In this document: positions 33,061-42,089 of the stretch, one piece after another
Layout: each line of letters opens with the position of its first letter
Position numbering within the stretch: position 1 is the stretch's first letter
Source: Prauserella_A oleivorans
Lineage (GTDB): Bacteria; Actinomycetota; Actinomycetes; Mycobacteriales; Pseudonocardiaceae
Length of the DNA: 64,000 bases
Direction: 5' to 3'
Assembly: GCF_042685745.1 (NCBI RefSeq)
Contig: NZ_JBHUNT010000001.1
Span: forward strand, 1,612,001-1,676,000
Translations under genes and position numbers: made by a program
The notes under the pieces: generated by a model
What the model was told of the DNA's origin: nothing
Seen by the model: the letters and a program-made list of their open reading frames with translations, nothing else
Databases searched by the model: none

Positions 33061-34557
33061 TCAGGGTACCGGCCAGGCATGCACCGGCTCGCCCGCGCGG
33101 GAGAGCTCCAGGTACTCCGCGAGCATCGCCGCCAGCGCCGAGTCGCGGTCCATGCCACGCGCCTGCGCGCCCGCCACGGCCTCCCGCTGCCACGCGCTGC
33201 CCGTCCGCTTCGTGACGCACCGCCGTTCGATGATCCCGAGGTAGCGGTCGATCACCGTCTCCGAAACCTCGGACTGCCGCAACCCCTCGTGCGCCAACGG
33301 CAGCAGCACGCGCAGGACGAGTTCGTCGGGTGGGATCCAGCCGATGCCGGGCCAGTAGAGCTGGGCGTCGAAGCCGTTGCGGGCACCGGCGTGCAGGTTC
33401 TCCTCGGCGGCGTGGAACGACATCCGCGTCCACACCGGCCGGTCCTCCTCGGCCAGTGCCCGCTGCGCGCCGTAGAAGAACGCGGCGTTGGCCATCATGT
33501 CGACCACCGTCGGGCCCGCGGGCAGCACCCGGTTCTCGACCCGCAGGTGCGGCGTGCCGTCCACGACGTCGTACACGGGTCGGTTCCAGCGCCACACGGT
33601 CCCGTTGTGCAGGCGCAGCTCGGTGAGCTTGGGAACCTGACCCGATTCGAGGGCCTCCATCGGGTCCTCGTCGTCGGTTTCCGGCAGCAGGCCGGGGAAG
33701 TAGCGCACGTTCTCCTCGAACAGGTCGAAGATCGACGTGATCCACCGCTCGCCGAACCACACCCGCGGCCGCACGCCCTGATTCTTCAGCTCCTCCGGCC
33801 TGGTGTCGGTGGCCTGCAGGAAGAGCGGAATCCGCGTCTCGGACCACAACGCCTTGCCGAGCAGGAATGGCGAGTTCGCACCGAGCGCCACCTGCACGCC
33901 CGCGAGGCACTGCGCGGCGTTCCAGTGCGCGGGGAAGTCCTCCGGCGCCACCTGCAGGTGCAGCTGCACCGACGTGCACGCGGCCTCGGGCAGGATCGAC
34001 TCCGCGTAGGCGCGCAGGCCCTCCGGCGGCTGCCCGGGCAGGCCGTCGCCCTCCAGCGAGAGCAGCGTGTGCTCACCGCGCGCGGCGAGAATGCGGTCGT
34101 TGAGCAGGGAGTAGCGGGAGCTGTTGGTGAGCCACTTCTGGTCGAAGTGCTCGAGGGCGAGCGTGGGCAGGATGCCGATCATGGCGAGGTGCGCACCGGT
34201 CTCCCCGGCCTTGTTCTCCGCACGGCCCAGGTAGGCGTGCAGGTCGTCCTCGAGCTGCAGCGCCGACTCGCCGTCGAGTGGTCTCGGCGGCACGTTCAGC
34301 TCGATGTTGTGCTGGGAGAGCTCGGTGGTGAACAGAGCGTCGTCGATCGCGTCGAGGACGGCGGCGTTGGACATCGACGGGCGCATCGACTCGTCGACGA
34401 GGTTCAGCTCCACCTCGAGCCCGATGTGCCTGCGCGGGAACGTGAAGTGCCCGTCGGCCAGCATGCGGGCGAGGGTGTCGAGACAGCGCTGCATTTTGCG
34501 GCGGTAGCGCCCCCTGTCCCGTGGCTGGAAGGAGCTCGGCGACACGTCCTTACCCAT
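33061..34557 (-). CDS. GCS2-type glutamate-cysteine ligase family protein
   Basis: A 498-residue carboxylate-amine ligase of the GCS2-like fold. The metal-binding segment HIGLEVELNLVD is near residues 48-59; ENRVLPAGPTVVDMM and FHAAEENLHAG are further conserved blocks. Members of this group form gamma-glutamyl-cysteine or related amide bonds; EgtA of ergothioneine synthesis is one relative. No other egt or thiol gene is adjacent, so the substrate is open. ATG 34557 is preceded by AAAAGGGA; ATG 34575 would add six residues. It is divergent from the SpoU methyltransferase. Confidence 0.8.
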   Translation of the reverse strand: MGKDVSPSSFQPRDRGRYRRKMQRCLDTLARMLADGHFTFPRRHIGLEVELNLVDESMRPSMSNAAVLDAIDDALFTTELSQHNIELNVPPRPLDGESALQLEDDLHAYLGRAENKAGETGAHLAMIGILPTLALEHFDQKWLTNSSRYSLLNDRILAARGEHTLLSLEGDGLPGQPPEGLRAYAESILPEAACTSVQLHLQVAPEDFPAHWNAAQCLAGVQVALGANSPFLLGKALWSETRIPLFLQATDTRPEELKNQGVRPRVWFGERWITSIFDLFEENVRYFPGLLPETDDEDPMEALESGQVPKLTELRLHNGTVWRWNRPVYDVVDGTPHLRVENRVLPAGPTVVDMMANAAFFYGAQRALAEEDRPVWTRMSFHAAEENLHAGARNGFDAQLYWPGIGWIPPDELVLRVLLPLAHEGLRQSEVSETVIDRYLGIIERRCVTKRTGSAWQREAVAGAQARGMDRDSALAAMLAEYLELSRAGEPVHAWPVP

Positions 34558-34745
34558 GGCGTATCCCTTTTCCACGTCGGCCCCGGCTTCCCCCGCCTTG
34601 GCGATTGACCCCTGCCAGGCGGAAACGGTGACATATCGGCGGGCATGCAGCTAGCGGCCAAACTGGTGCAGTCAGTCACCTCCACTTAACGCTGCGCAAG
34701 GAGCCGTCGTTCGCACGAGCGGAGTACCCAGCATTCGGAGCACCG

Positions 34746-35606
34746 ATGCCTGGGCAACGGGCGGAGTGGGAGACTCGGCAGGTGGCGTCGTTGATCTACA
34801 CCGAGGATGTCGCCGACGAACGGCTCGACGAGTTCCGGGATCTCACGACCGCCGACCGCAGGCCCGACCGGCCGGGCGGCCGGGGCCTGGTGATCGCCGA
34901 GGGCACCGTGGTGGTGCGCAGACTGCTCTGCTCGCCGTACCGCGTGCGTGCGCTCCTCGGCGTCGAGCGGCGGATCGCCGAGCTGACCGACGAGCTCGCC
35001 GGCCTCGCCGTGCCCGCCTACGTCACCTCGGCCGAGGTGATGGCCAAGGTCGTCGGGTTCCACCTCAACCGCGGTGTGCTCGCCACGGCCGACCGGGTGC
35101 CGCGGCCGCCGCTGGAGCGGATCGTCGCCGGAGCCCGGGTGCTCGCCGTGCTGGAGGGCGTCGGCGACCACGAGAACCTCGGCGCGTTGTTCCGCAACGC
35201 CGCCGCCCTCGGCGTCGACGGCGTGCTGCTGGGGCCCGGCTGTGCCGACCCGCTGTACCGGCGCAGCGTCCGCGTCTCGATGGGTCACGTGCTGCGCGTG
35301 CCGTTCACCGCGCTGGACAAGTGGCCGCAGTCGCTTGACGTGCTGCGTGACCACGGTTTCCGGGTCGCCGCGCTCACGCCGCGGGCCGGATCGGTGCCGC
35401 TGCGCGAGCTGACGGCGACGGCGGACGAGCAGGTCGCGCTCCTGCTCGGTTCCGAGGGCCACGGCCTGTCCGAGGAGGCGATCGCGGCCGCGGACGTGGC
35501 CGTGCGGATCCCGATGGCGGAGGGCGTCGATTCGCTCAACGTCGCGACGGCGGGCGCGGTGGCGTTCTACGAGCTCACGGGACGTGGTGGGCGTGCGGGG
35601 AGCTGA
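34746..35606 (+). CDS. SpoU-type (SPOUT) RNA 2'-O-methyltransferase
   Basis: A 286-residue RNA ribose methyltransferase. The three SpoU motifs are present: GVGDHENLGALFRNAAA, LLLGSEGHGLS, and IPMAEGVDSLNVATAGAVA; they form the trefoil knot that binds S-adenosylmethionine. The first 110 residues are an L30e-like RNA-binding domain. The target is tRNA or rRNA, not determined. ATG 34746 was kept; GTG 34782 would also work. Its 3' end overlaps the DUF2537 gene, an order also seen in mycobacteria. Confidence 0.88.
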   Translation: MPGQRAEWETRQVASLIYTEDVADERLDEFRDLTTADRRPDRPGGRGLVIAEGTVVVRRLLCSPYRVRALLGVERRIAELTDELAGLAVPAYVTSAEVMAKVVGFHLNRGVLATADRVPRPPLERIVAGARVLAVLEGVGDHENLGALFRNAAALGVDGVLLGPGCADPLYRRSVRVSMGHVLRVPFTALDKWPQSLDVLRDHGFRVAALTPRAGSVPLRELTATADEQVALLLGSEGHGLSEEAIAAADVAVRIPMAEGVDSLNVATAGAVAFYELTGRGGRAGS

Positions 35607-36186
35607 GGTCGAGTTGCGCGTGCGGGGCGAGCGGGCCGTGCTCGCCGGGACGGAGAACGGTCAGGAGGCCGACCCGTACCGTTTCGCGCTCGGCCCCGAG
35701 CTCGCCGACGCACTGCACGAGTGGGCCCGGGTCTCTGCGGCGGTGCAACGGACCGGCAGCCCGGAGGGCGCGGACGTGGTCGCCCGGCGCGGCAGGCAGC
35801 TCGCCGGCCGCGTCGCCGACGCCCTCGGGGTCGCCGTGAGTTACTGGGATCCCGTCGCGGACAAGGCGTTCGTCGTTCCACCGCCGCCGCCCGAGCCGCG
35901 TCCCGCGCCCCGGCAGTGCCCCGGCGAGCCGACGCCGTGGGCCACCGGACTGCTCGTGGCGGCGTTCATCGCGGTGTTCGCCCTCGTCGCGATGCTCGCG
36001 CTGGCCGGTGCGCTGGCCTCGGCCACGCACGGCCTCGTCGCCGTCGCCGCCGCGCTCGTGGTCACGGCTGGGCTGGCGCCCTCGCTGTGGCTCGGCCGGA
36101 AGGTGCCGATCGTGCGCTGGATCGTGCTCGGCGCCGCCGGCGGGATCGGACTGTCGTGGATAGGAGTGCTGGTCATCGCGTTCTGA
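35584..36186 (+). CDS. DUF2537 family membrane protein
   Basis: A 200-residue protein with a hydrophilic N-terminal domain of about 95 residues, a proline-rich link (PPPPPEPRPAPR), and three to four membrane helices at the C-terminus. It matches DUF2537, of unknown function. The GTG at 35584 overlaps the end of the SpoU gene by 23 bases, so the two are translationally coupled; GTG 35587 or 35593 are alternative starts. Confidence 0.82.
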   Translation: MVGVRGAEVELRVRGERAVLAGTENGQEADPYRFALGPELADALHEWARVSAAVQRTGSPEGADVVARRGRQLAGRVADALGVAVSYWDPVADKAFVVPPPPPEPRPAPRQCPGEPTPWATGLLVAAFIAVFALVAMLALAGALASATHGLVAVAAALVVTAGLAPSLWLGRKVPIVRWIVLGAAGGIGLSWIGVLVIAF

Positions 36187-36209
36187 GTCGCCCGGAGGCA
36201 GAATGGGGT

Positions 36210-36671
36210 ATGGCCGAGGATCCTGCCCGCTCCGGCGACGTCGCCGGAGCGGGCACCGAAGACCCGCTGCCCCGCCTGCGGGAGCTGTGCCTCGCGTTGC
36301 CGGAGACCACCGAGCGGCTCAGCCACGGCGAGCCGACGTGGTTCGTGCGCGGCAGGAAGACGTTCGTCACCTACGCCGACCACCACCACGACGACCGGGT
36401 GGCGTTCTGGTGCGCGGCCTCGCCGGGCGTGCAGGAGGCGCTGGTGGCCGCCGACCCGGCGAAGTACTTCCGGCCTCCCTACGTCGGGCATCGCGGGTGG
36501 GTCGGAGTCCGGGTGGACGTGCCGGTCGACTGGACCGAGATCGCCGAGCTCGTCACCGATGCCTACCGCGTGGTGGCGCCCAGGACGCTGGTGGCCACCC
36601 TCGACCAGCAGGGCGACATGCCGGAAAACGGACCGCCGTCGCAAGGTCCGACCGGGCGACAGGTACTTTGA
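36210..36671 (+). CDS. MmcQ/YjbR family protein
   Basis: A 153-residue protein of the YjbR fold, which resembles double-wing DNA-binding proteins. Recognisable parts are LALPETTERLSHGEPTWFVR, KTFVTYADHHHDDR and YVGHRGWVGVRVD. The biochemical function is unknown. GGAGG stands eleven bases before ATG 36210. It lies between DUF2537 and the epimerase on the same strand. Confidence 0.85.
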   Translation: MAEDPARSGDVAGAGTEDPLPRLRELCLALPETTERLSHGEPTWFVRGRKTFVTYADHHHDDRVAFWCAASPGVQEALVAADPAKYFRPPYVGHRGWVGVRVDVPVDWTEIAELVTDAYRVVAPRTLVATLDQQGDMPENGPPSQGPTGRQVL

Positions 36672-36676
36672 CGACC

Positions 36677-37624
36677 ATGGCTTCGTCGATCCTCAATGAC
36701 GCGTCCAGTGTCGTGGTTACAGGGGGTAGCGGCTTCATCGGCCGTGCGGTAGTCGCGAAGTTCCGCGAACGCGGCGCGCGCGTCACCGTGGTCGACCGCG
36801 AACCGTCGCCCTACCCGGACGACGCGGGTGTCGTGCACATCCAAGGCGACCTTGCCGACCCCGACGTCCGGGAGCGGGCGATCCAGCCCGGCGTCGACGG
36901 CATCATCCACCTCGCCGCCATCACCTCGGTGCTCAAGTCGGTGGAGATGCCGTCCAAGACCTACTCCGAGAACGTCGCCATCACCCACGAGCTGCTCGAG
37001 CTTGCCCGGATGCACAGCGTTCCCCGGTTCATCCTGGCCTCGACCAACGCCGTGGTCGGCGACGTCGGCACGGCCACCATCACCCCGGACCTCGCTCTGG
37101 CGCCGCTCACGCCGTACGGAGCCACCAAGGCCGCCTGCGAGATGCTGCTCTCCGGCTACGCGGGCGCCTACGGCATGAAGACCTGCGCGCTGCGGTTCAC
37201 CAACGTCTACGGTCCCGGCATGTCGCACAAGGACAGCTTCATCCCCCGGCTCATGCGCGCCGCGCTGACCGGCACCGGCGTGAAGGTCTACGGCACCGGC
37301 GAGCAGAAGCGTGACCTGGTGTTCCTCGACGACGTCGTGCGCGGCATCGCGCTCGCCTGGGACTCCGGCCACGTCGGCCGGGCGATCATCGGCGCGGGCA
37401 AGTCGGTGTCGGTGCTGGACATGATCGAGGGCGTCCGCGAGGTCACCGGCGCCGAGATCCCCGTCGAGCACGTTCCCGCGCCGGGCGGGGAGATGCCCGC
37501 CGTGATCGTCGACATCTCCCGCAGCGCCGAGACCATCGGCTACACACCGGCCTACGACCTCACCGCCGGGCTGGCCGCCACCTGGCAGTACTTCCTCGAC
37601 CACGACAGGCAGAAAGTGCGCTGA
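36677..37624 (+). CDS. NAD-dependent sugar epimerase/dehydratase
   Basis: A 315-residue extended short-chain dehydrogenase acting on a nucleotide sugar. The Rossmann motif is GGSGFIG at residues about 16-22. The catalytic YxxxK is YGATK, and TNVYGPG is the following family block. It resembles UDP-glucose 4-epimerase, but the exact sugar is unknown. It ends directly before the glycosyltransferase fusion (GTG at 37625), so the two are one operon and the enzyme probably supplies the donor sugar. ATG 36677 is five bases after the MmcQ stop. Confidence 0.86.
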   Translation: MASSILNDASSVVVTGGSGFIGRAVVAKFRERGARVTVVDREPSPYPDDAGVVHIQGDLADPDVRERAIQPGVDGIIHLAAITSVLKSVEMPSKTYSENVAITHELLELARMHSVPRFILASTNAVVGDVGTATITPDLALAPLTPYGATKAACEMLLSGYAGAYGMKTCALRFTNVYGPGMSHKDSFIPRLMRAALTGTGVKVYGTGEQKRDLVFLDDVVRGIALAWDSGHVGRAIIGAGKSVSVLDMIEGVREVTGAEIPVEHVPAPGGEMPAVIVDISRSAETIGYTPAYDLTAGLAATWQYFLDHDRQKVR

Positions 37625-39901
37625 GTGACCAGGTTCCTGGGCCGCCACTGGCTCCTGCTCCTGCTGTTGGCAGGCGGAGTCACGTTGCGGGTGTTGACGT
37701 GGCTCGCGTACCAGCCCGCGCTGCTCTACATCGACACGTTCCGGTACCTGGACAATCTCGGTGAGCTGCGCCCGACGGACCTGAACCCGCTCGGCTACAC
37801 CGTCGTCCTCAAGATCCTGCTGCAGTTCGGCGGATTCGCCTTCGTGCAGGCCGTGCAGCACGTCGTCGGCGTGCTGCTGGCGCTCGTGCTGTACCGGCTC
37901 GCGCTGCGGTACATCCGGCACGGCTGGCTGGCCGCGATCGTGGCGGCGCCCGTGCTGCTGGACGGCTACCAGCTCCAGATCGAAGCCAACCTGATGTCGG
38001 AGATCTGGTTCCAGGCCGCGCTCGTGGCGATGCTGTGGGTCCTGCTCTCGCGCGGCGAGCCGACGCCGAAACGGGCCGCCCTGGGCGGCGTGCTGCTCGG
38101 CATCGCGGTATTGACGCGCACCATCGGCTTCACGATCGCGGTGCCGTTCGTGCTGTTCCTTCTGCTCGCGGGCGGCGCCTGGCGCAGCCGGGCGGGCTGG
38201 AAGCGGATCGGCGTGCGCACCGCGGCGGGGCTGGCGGGCCTGGCCGTGGTGCTCGGCCTCTACGGCACGTACTTCTACACGCAGGCCGGCCGGTTCGGCC
38301 TGACGGGCGCCCAGGGCAACGTGCTCTACGGGCGCACGGCGTCCATCGCCGACTGCGGCCAGCTGCCCCAGCACGACGCGGGCCTGCTGATGATGTGCCC
38401 GCCGGAACCGCTCGAGGAGCGGCTTGGCGTCGACTATTACACGCACTTCCGCTACGGCGACCCCAACTGGCCCGCGGAGCCGCTGCCCGACGAGCGGAGC
38501 AAGGAGACGCTGGCGCGGCAGTTCGCCTACCGGGTCATCCTCAACCAGCCGGTTGATCTCGCGCTGGCCGTGCTCGAGGACTTCGGCAAGAACTTCTCGC
38601 CGGAGAAGAAGACCTTCCCCAACGACGTGCCGGTCGAGCGCTGGCAGTTCCAGCTCTACTACCCGTATCACGACCTCGGCGCGGAGACCGTGCAGATCTA
38701 CCAGGCGATGACGCTCGCCTACGACGGTGTACTGCCGGGCGCCGACCTCGAGCTGGCGTCGTTCCTGCGCGGCTACCAGCTGGGTGGCGGCTACACCTGG
38801 GGGCCCGTGCTCGCCGCGTTCGGCCTGTTCGGCATCCTTGGTGCGGCCGGGGTCGGCAAGGCACGCAGATCCGGGCTGCGGTCGGCGGCGTTCCTGGCCA
38901 CCGGCAGCGGGCTCATCATTCTGCTCGGCTCGGCCGCGTTCGAATTCTCCTGGAGGTATCAGTTGCCAGCGCTCGTCCTGCTGCCGCTCGGCGGCGTGCT
39001 GGGTCTCGCCGCCATGTTCGGGCTCAACAAGCGCCGGCCCGGTGGCGGCGGGCGGCGGCCGAAGATGGCCGACTATCCCGACGACGTGGACAAAGCCGCC
39101 GCCGCCGAGTTCCGCTCGCGCTACGGCGACGCGCCGCTGTCGCCGCTGGTCGTGGTGATCGCCGCGTACAACGAGGCCGAGGGCATCGGCCCCGTTCTGC
39201 GCAACATGCCGACGCACTGCGGTGACCTGCCTGTGTCCACGCTCGTCGTGGTCGACGGCGCCACCGACAACACCGCCGAGGTCGCCAGGGAGAACGGCGC
39301 CTTCGTGTGCGAGGCGCCGCGCAACCGCGGTCAGGGCGGAGCCCTGCGGCTCGGCTATCACCTCGCCGCCGAGTGCGGTGCGCGCTACATCGTCACCACC
39401 GACGCGGACGGCCAGTACGACAACGCCGAGCTGCCGATGCTGATGAAGCCGCTGCTCGACGGGTCTGCCGACTTCGTCACCGGCTCGCGCCGCCTCGGCA
39501 CCGGCAAGTACGACAGCGGCATCCGCTGGCTGGGCGTGCGGGTCTTCGCGGTGCTCGCGTCGATCCTCACGCTGCGCAAGATCACCGACACGTCGTTCGG
39601 CTTCCGGGCGATGCCCGCGGACCTGGCCACGTCGGTGACGTTGCGCGAGCCGCAATACCAGTCGTCGGAGCTGCTGCTCGGCGTGATGGCGCGGGGTGCG
39701 CGGGTGCTCGAGGTACCGATGACGATGAACCTGCGCAACAACGGCAAGAGCAAGAAGGGCCGCAGTCTCAAGTACGGCGCGAACTACGCCCGCGTGATGA
39801 CGGGGACCTGGCTGCGCGAGTACGTGCTGCGGGGCGGCAAGCGGCGGCCGTACGTCCGTAAGCAGGAGGTCACCGCGGCGGAGGGCCGTAAGACGGCCTG
39901 A
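37625..39901 (+). CDS. Fused GT-C membrane and GT2 glycosyltransferase
   Basis: A 758-residue protein joining two enzyme types. Residues 1 to about 475 are a polytopic GT-C-like domain with about ten helices; the first outer loop has the acidic motif YIDTFRYLD. After a basic linker (KRRPGGGGRRPK), residues about 500-740 form a GT2 domain of the polyprenol-phosphate sugar synthase type: VVVIAAYNEAEGI, VVDGATDN and the metal motif TTDADGQYD. GT2 domains of this type make lipid-linked sugar and GT-C domains use it, so the fusion may couple both steps. The acceptor is unknown. Confidence 0.82.
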   Translation: MTRFLGRHWLLLLLLAGGVTLRVLTWLAYQPALLYIDTFRYLDNLGELRPTDLNPLGYTVVLKILLQFGGFAFVQAVQHVVGVLLALVLYRLALRYIRHGWLAAIVAAPVLLDGYQLQIEANLMSEIWFQAALVAMLWVLLSRGEPTPKRAALGGVLLGIAVLTRTIGFTIAVPFVLFLLLAGGAWRSRAGWKRIGVRTAAGLAGLAVVLGLYGTYFYTQAGRFGLTGAQGNVLYGRTASIADCGQLPQHDAGLLMMCPPEPLEERLGVDYYTHFRYGDPNWPAEPLPDERSKETLARQFAYRVILNQPVDLALAVLEDFGKNFSPEKKTFPNDVPVERWQFQLYYPYHDLGAETVQIYQAMTLAYDGVLPGADLELASFLRGYQLGGGYTWGPVLAAFGLFGILGAAGVGKARRSGLRSAAFLATGSGLIILLGSAAFEFSWRYQLPALVLLPLGGVLGLAAMFGLNKRRPGGGGRRPKMADYPDDVDKAAAAEFRSRYGDAPLSPLVVVIAAYNEAEGIGPVLRNMPTHCGDLPVSTLVVVDGATDNTAEVARENGAFVCEAPRNRGQGGALRLGYHLAAECGARYIVTTDADGQYDNAELPMLMKPLLDGSADFVTGSRRLGTGKYDSGIRWLGVRVFAVLASILTLRKITDTSFGFRAMPADLATSVTLREPQYQSSELLLGVMARGARVLEVPMTMNLRNNGKSKKGRSLKYGANYARVMTGTWLREYVLRGGKRRPYVRKQEVTAAEGRKTA

Positions 39902-39929
39902 GCGCGCCGCTGCCGCGTACCTGGATCAG

Positions 39930-39966
39930 AACGGGCCCGGCCTCCGAATGGGTGGCCGGGCCCGTT
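39930..39966 (+). terminator. Hairpin after the glycosyltransferase gene
   Basis: A perfect 13-bp stem, AACGGGCCCGGCC with GGCCGGGCCCGTT, with an 11-base loop, starting 28 bases after the stop. The rest of 39967-40140 shows no gene. Confidence 0.75.
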
Positions 39967-40146
39967 GTCGTCCAGCTGGGGCGCCGTTGCGGTCTGCTCA
40001 CCAGGTCGACGGGATCAGGCCGGGATCACGGTGTGGAGATCGGCGAGCGCGGCGTCGGGCTGCGGGGGCGAAGGCTTGTCACCCTCCGTGCGGGCGAACG
40101 GCGCCGTGCCCGCTCACGGACCACCGCCGACGACCACGCACAGAAA

Positions 40147-40182
40147 CGGGCCCGGCCCCCCGGAAGGGTGAGCGGGCCCGCT
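40147..40182 (-). terminator. Hairpin after gtrA-like gene
   Basis: CGGGCCCG (40147-40154) pairs with CGGGCCCG (40173-40180); the right arm is also the palindrome AGCGGGCCCGCT. It lies 15 bases beyond the minus-strand GtrA stop, so it should end that transcript. Its core resembles the hairpin at 39930. Confidence 0.6.
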
Positions 40183-40196
40183 GGTCTTCGGTGTGT

Positions 40197-40691
40197 CTAC
40201 TGGGCGTGGACCACGTGGCGTGGACGACGGAAGACCAGCCGGTCGAGCAACGCGAACTTGATCACGAACACCAGCGCGTAGCCGATCAGGTAGGCGGCGT
40301 CGAGCACGATGATCCGCGTGAACCCGGAGATCTCCAGCGGCTCGGTGATCATGCCCGCAAGTGTGGTGAGACCCACTGAGGCGAGCGCGCCGAGCCCGAT
40401 CACCGCGAGGTAGGGCAGCAGTTCGCCCTTGACCTGCGGTTTTCCCTTCCGGTTCCACGCCCAGCGGCGCGCGACGAAGTAGTTCGGAATGGCGCCCGCA
40501 ACGAACGCCACAGCGCTCGCGACCGTTGGCGTCGCACCCCACCAGAGCAGGCCGATCAGCGTCACCTGGCTGATGGCGGTCGCGAGGACGGAGCTGGTGG
40601 CCGCCCGGACCAGGCGCGCGAAGAACCGCGGCTGACCCGCGTGCGGCTCAGACGTCCTCGGCGCTGCGGTTACGGTGCTCACCTCGTCCAT
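40197..40691 (-). CDS. GtrA family membrane protein
   Basis: A 164-residue protein with four membrane helices, matching GtrA. Family members are thought to flip or position polyprenyl-phosphate-linked sugars for membrane glycosyltransferases. The conserved block is NYFVARRWAWNRKG. ATG 40691 opens with a hydrophilic stretch (MDEVSTVTAAPR). It is divergent from the sulfoquinovose-synthase-like gene and convergent with the glycosyltransferase fusion, so it plausibly handles the lipid-linked sugar made by that protein. Confidence 0.86.
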   Translation of the reverse strand: MDEVSTVTAAPRTSEPHAGQPRFFARLVRAATSSVLATAISQVTLIGLLWWGATPTVASAVAFVAGAIPNYFVARRWAWNRKGKPQVKGELLPYLAVIGLGALASVGLTTLAGMITEPLEISGFTRIIVLDAAYLIGYALVFVIKFALLDRLVFRRPRHVVHAQ

Positions 40692-40847
40692 TGTGCCAAC
40701 CGCCTTTCGGGTGGTTGCACCGCCATCCTTATTCTTAGCGCGGGTTGAGATCAGCCCGTTACTAAGACAAGGTGGACCGGACAAGCGAGCGGCGGCGGAC
40801 ACTCGATCCCGACGCACGCTAAGTAACGATCTGGAGGCAATCGAGTC

Positions 40848-42005
40848 GTGCGTGTACTCGTTCTCGGTGGTGACGGTTATCTGGGGTGGCCCACAGCGCT
40901 CCGCCTCTCCGACTGTGGCCACGAAGTCGCCGTCGCGGACAACTTCGCCCGCAGGAAGTATGACGAAGAACTGGGCTCCGGGAGCCTGGTGCCGATCGAG
41001 GACCTGAGCGTCCGAGTTGCGGCATGGAAGGAGGTCTCCGGCAAGGAGATCCCGATGTACGTGGGCGACCTGGTGGACGCCGACTTCGTGTACCGGATGG
41101 TGCGCGAGTTCGAGCCCGACACCATCGTTCACTTCGCCGAGCAGCGGGCGGCACCGTACTCGATGATCGACCGCGAGCACGCGGTCTACACCCAGTACAA
41201 CAACGTCATCGGCAACCTCAACGTCATGTACGCCATCGCCGAGATCAACCCCGAGATCCACCTGGTGAAGCTCGGGACGATGGGCGAGTACGGCACGCCG
41301 AACATCGACATCGAGGAAGGCTGGATCGAGATCGAGCACAACGGTCGCAAGGACCGGATGCTCTACCCGAAGAAGCCGGGCTCGTTCTACCACCTGTCCA
41401 AGGTCCACGACTCGCACAACATCGAGTTCGGCTGCCGGATCTGGGGCATGCGGGCCACCGACCTCAACCAGGGTGTCGTCTACGGCCAGAAGACCGAGCA
41501 GACCGAGCGCGACCCGCGGCTGGCGACCCGGCTGGACTACGACGCCGTGTTCGGCACCGTGCTCAACCGCTTCATCATCCAGGCGGTGCTGGGCCAGCCG
41601 CTGACCGTCTACGGCAAGGGCGGCCAGACCCGCGGCATGCTGGACATCCGCGACACCGTCGAGTGCCTGCGGCTGGCGGTGGAGAACCCGGCGGAGCGCG
41701 GTGAGTTCCGCGTGTTCAACCAGATGACCGAGAGCTTCTCGGTCAAGGAGGTCGCCGAGCTGGTGGCCAAGACCTTCCCGGGCCCGGTCCAGATCGACTA
41801 CCTGGAGAACCCGCGCTGGGAGCTGGCGGAGCACTACTACAACGTCAAGCACACCGGTCTGGTGGAGCTCGGCCTGAAGCCGCACTTCCTCTCCGACACC
41901 CTGATCGAGTCGCTGTTCCCGATCGTGGAGGCGAACAAGCACCGGGTGAACATGGAGAAGATGCTGCCCAAGGTGAAGTGGGCCAGCCCGAAGAACGAGA
42001 TCTGA
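40848..42005 (+). CDS. UDP-sulfoquinovose synthase-like (SQD1/SqdB) protein
   Basis: A 385-residue extended short-chain dehydrogenase strikingly like plant SQD1, which adds sulfite to UDP-glucose to make UDP-sulfoquinovose. Shared blocks include GGDGYLGW, EQRAAPYSMIDR, TMGEYGTPNIDIEEGW, SFYHLSKVHDSHNI and ATDLNQGVVYG. Thr144, Tyr181 and Lys185 correspond to SQD1 catalytic residues 145, 182 and 186 as I remember them; Arg100 and His182 are also kept. GGAGG precedes GTG 40848. No sqdX/SQD2-type transferase is adjacent; the nearest glycosyltransferase is the GT-C/GT2 fusion. Confidence 0.87.
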   Translation: MRVLVLGGDGYLGWPTALRLSDCGHEVAVADNFARRKYDEELGSGSLVPIEDLSVRVAAWKEVSGKEIPMYVGDLVDADFVYRMVREFEPDTIVHFAEQRAAPYSMIDREHAVYTQYNNVIGNLNVMYAIAEINPEIHLVKLGTMGEYGTPNIDIEEGWIEIEHNGRKDRMLYPKKPGSFYHLSKVHDSHNIEFGCRIWGMRATDLNQGVVYGQKTEQTERDPRLATRLDYDAVFGTVLNRFIIQAVLGQPLTVYGKGGQTRGMLDIRDTVECLRLAVENPAERGEFRVFNQMTESFSVKEVAELVAKTFPGPVQIDYLENPRWELAEHYYNVKHTGLVELGLKPHFLSDTLIESLFPIVEANKHRVNMEKMLPKVKWASPKNEI

Positions 42006-42022
42006 CCCGCTGAGACGACGTC

Positions 42023-42060
42023 CGAGGGCGCCTCCGGCCTGCCGGCCAGGGGCGCCCTCG
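42023..42060. terminator. Hairpin between the SQD1-like gene and sepH
   Basis: CGAGGGCGCC (42023-42032) pairs with GGCGCCCTCG (42051-42060), with an inner CCGGC/GCCGG stem. It lies between two convergent genes and may act in both directions. Confidence 0.7.
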
Positions 42061-42089
42061 GCGTATCGGGCCATACCGCCCGCGGTGTT

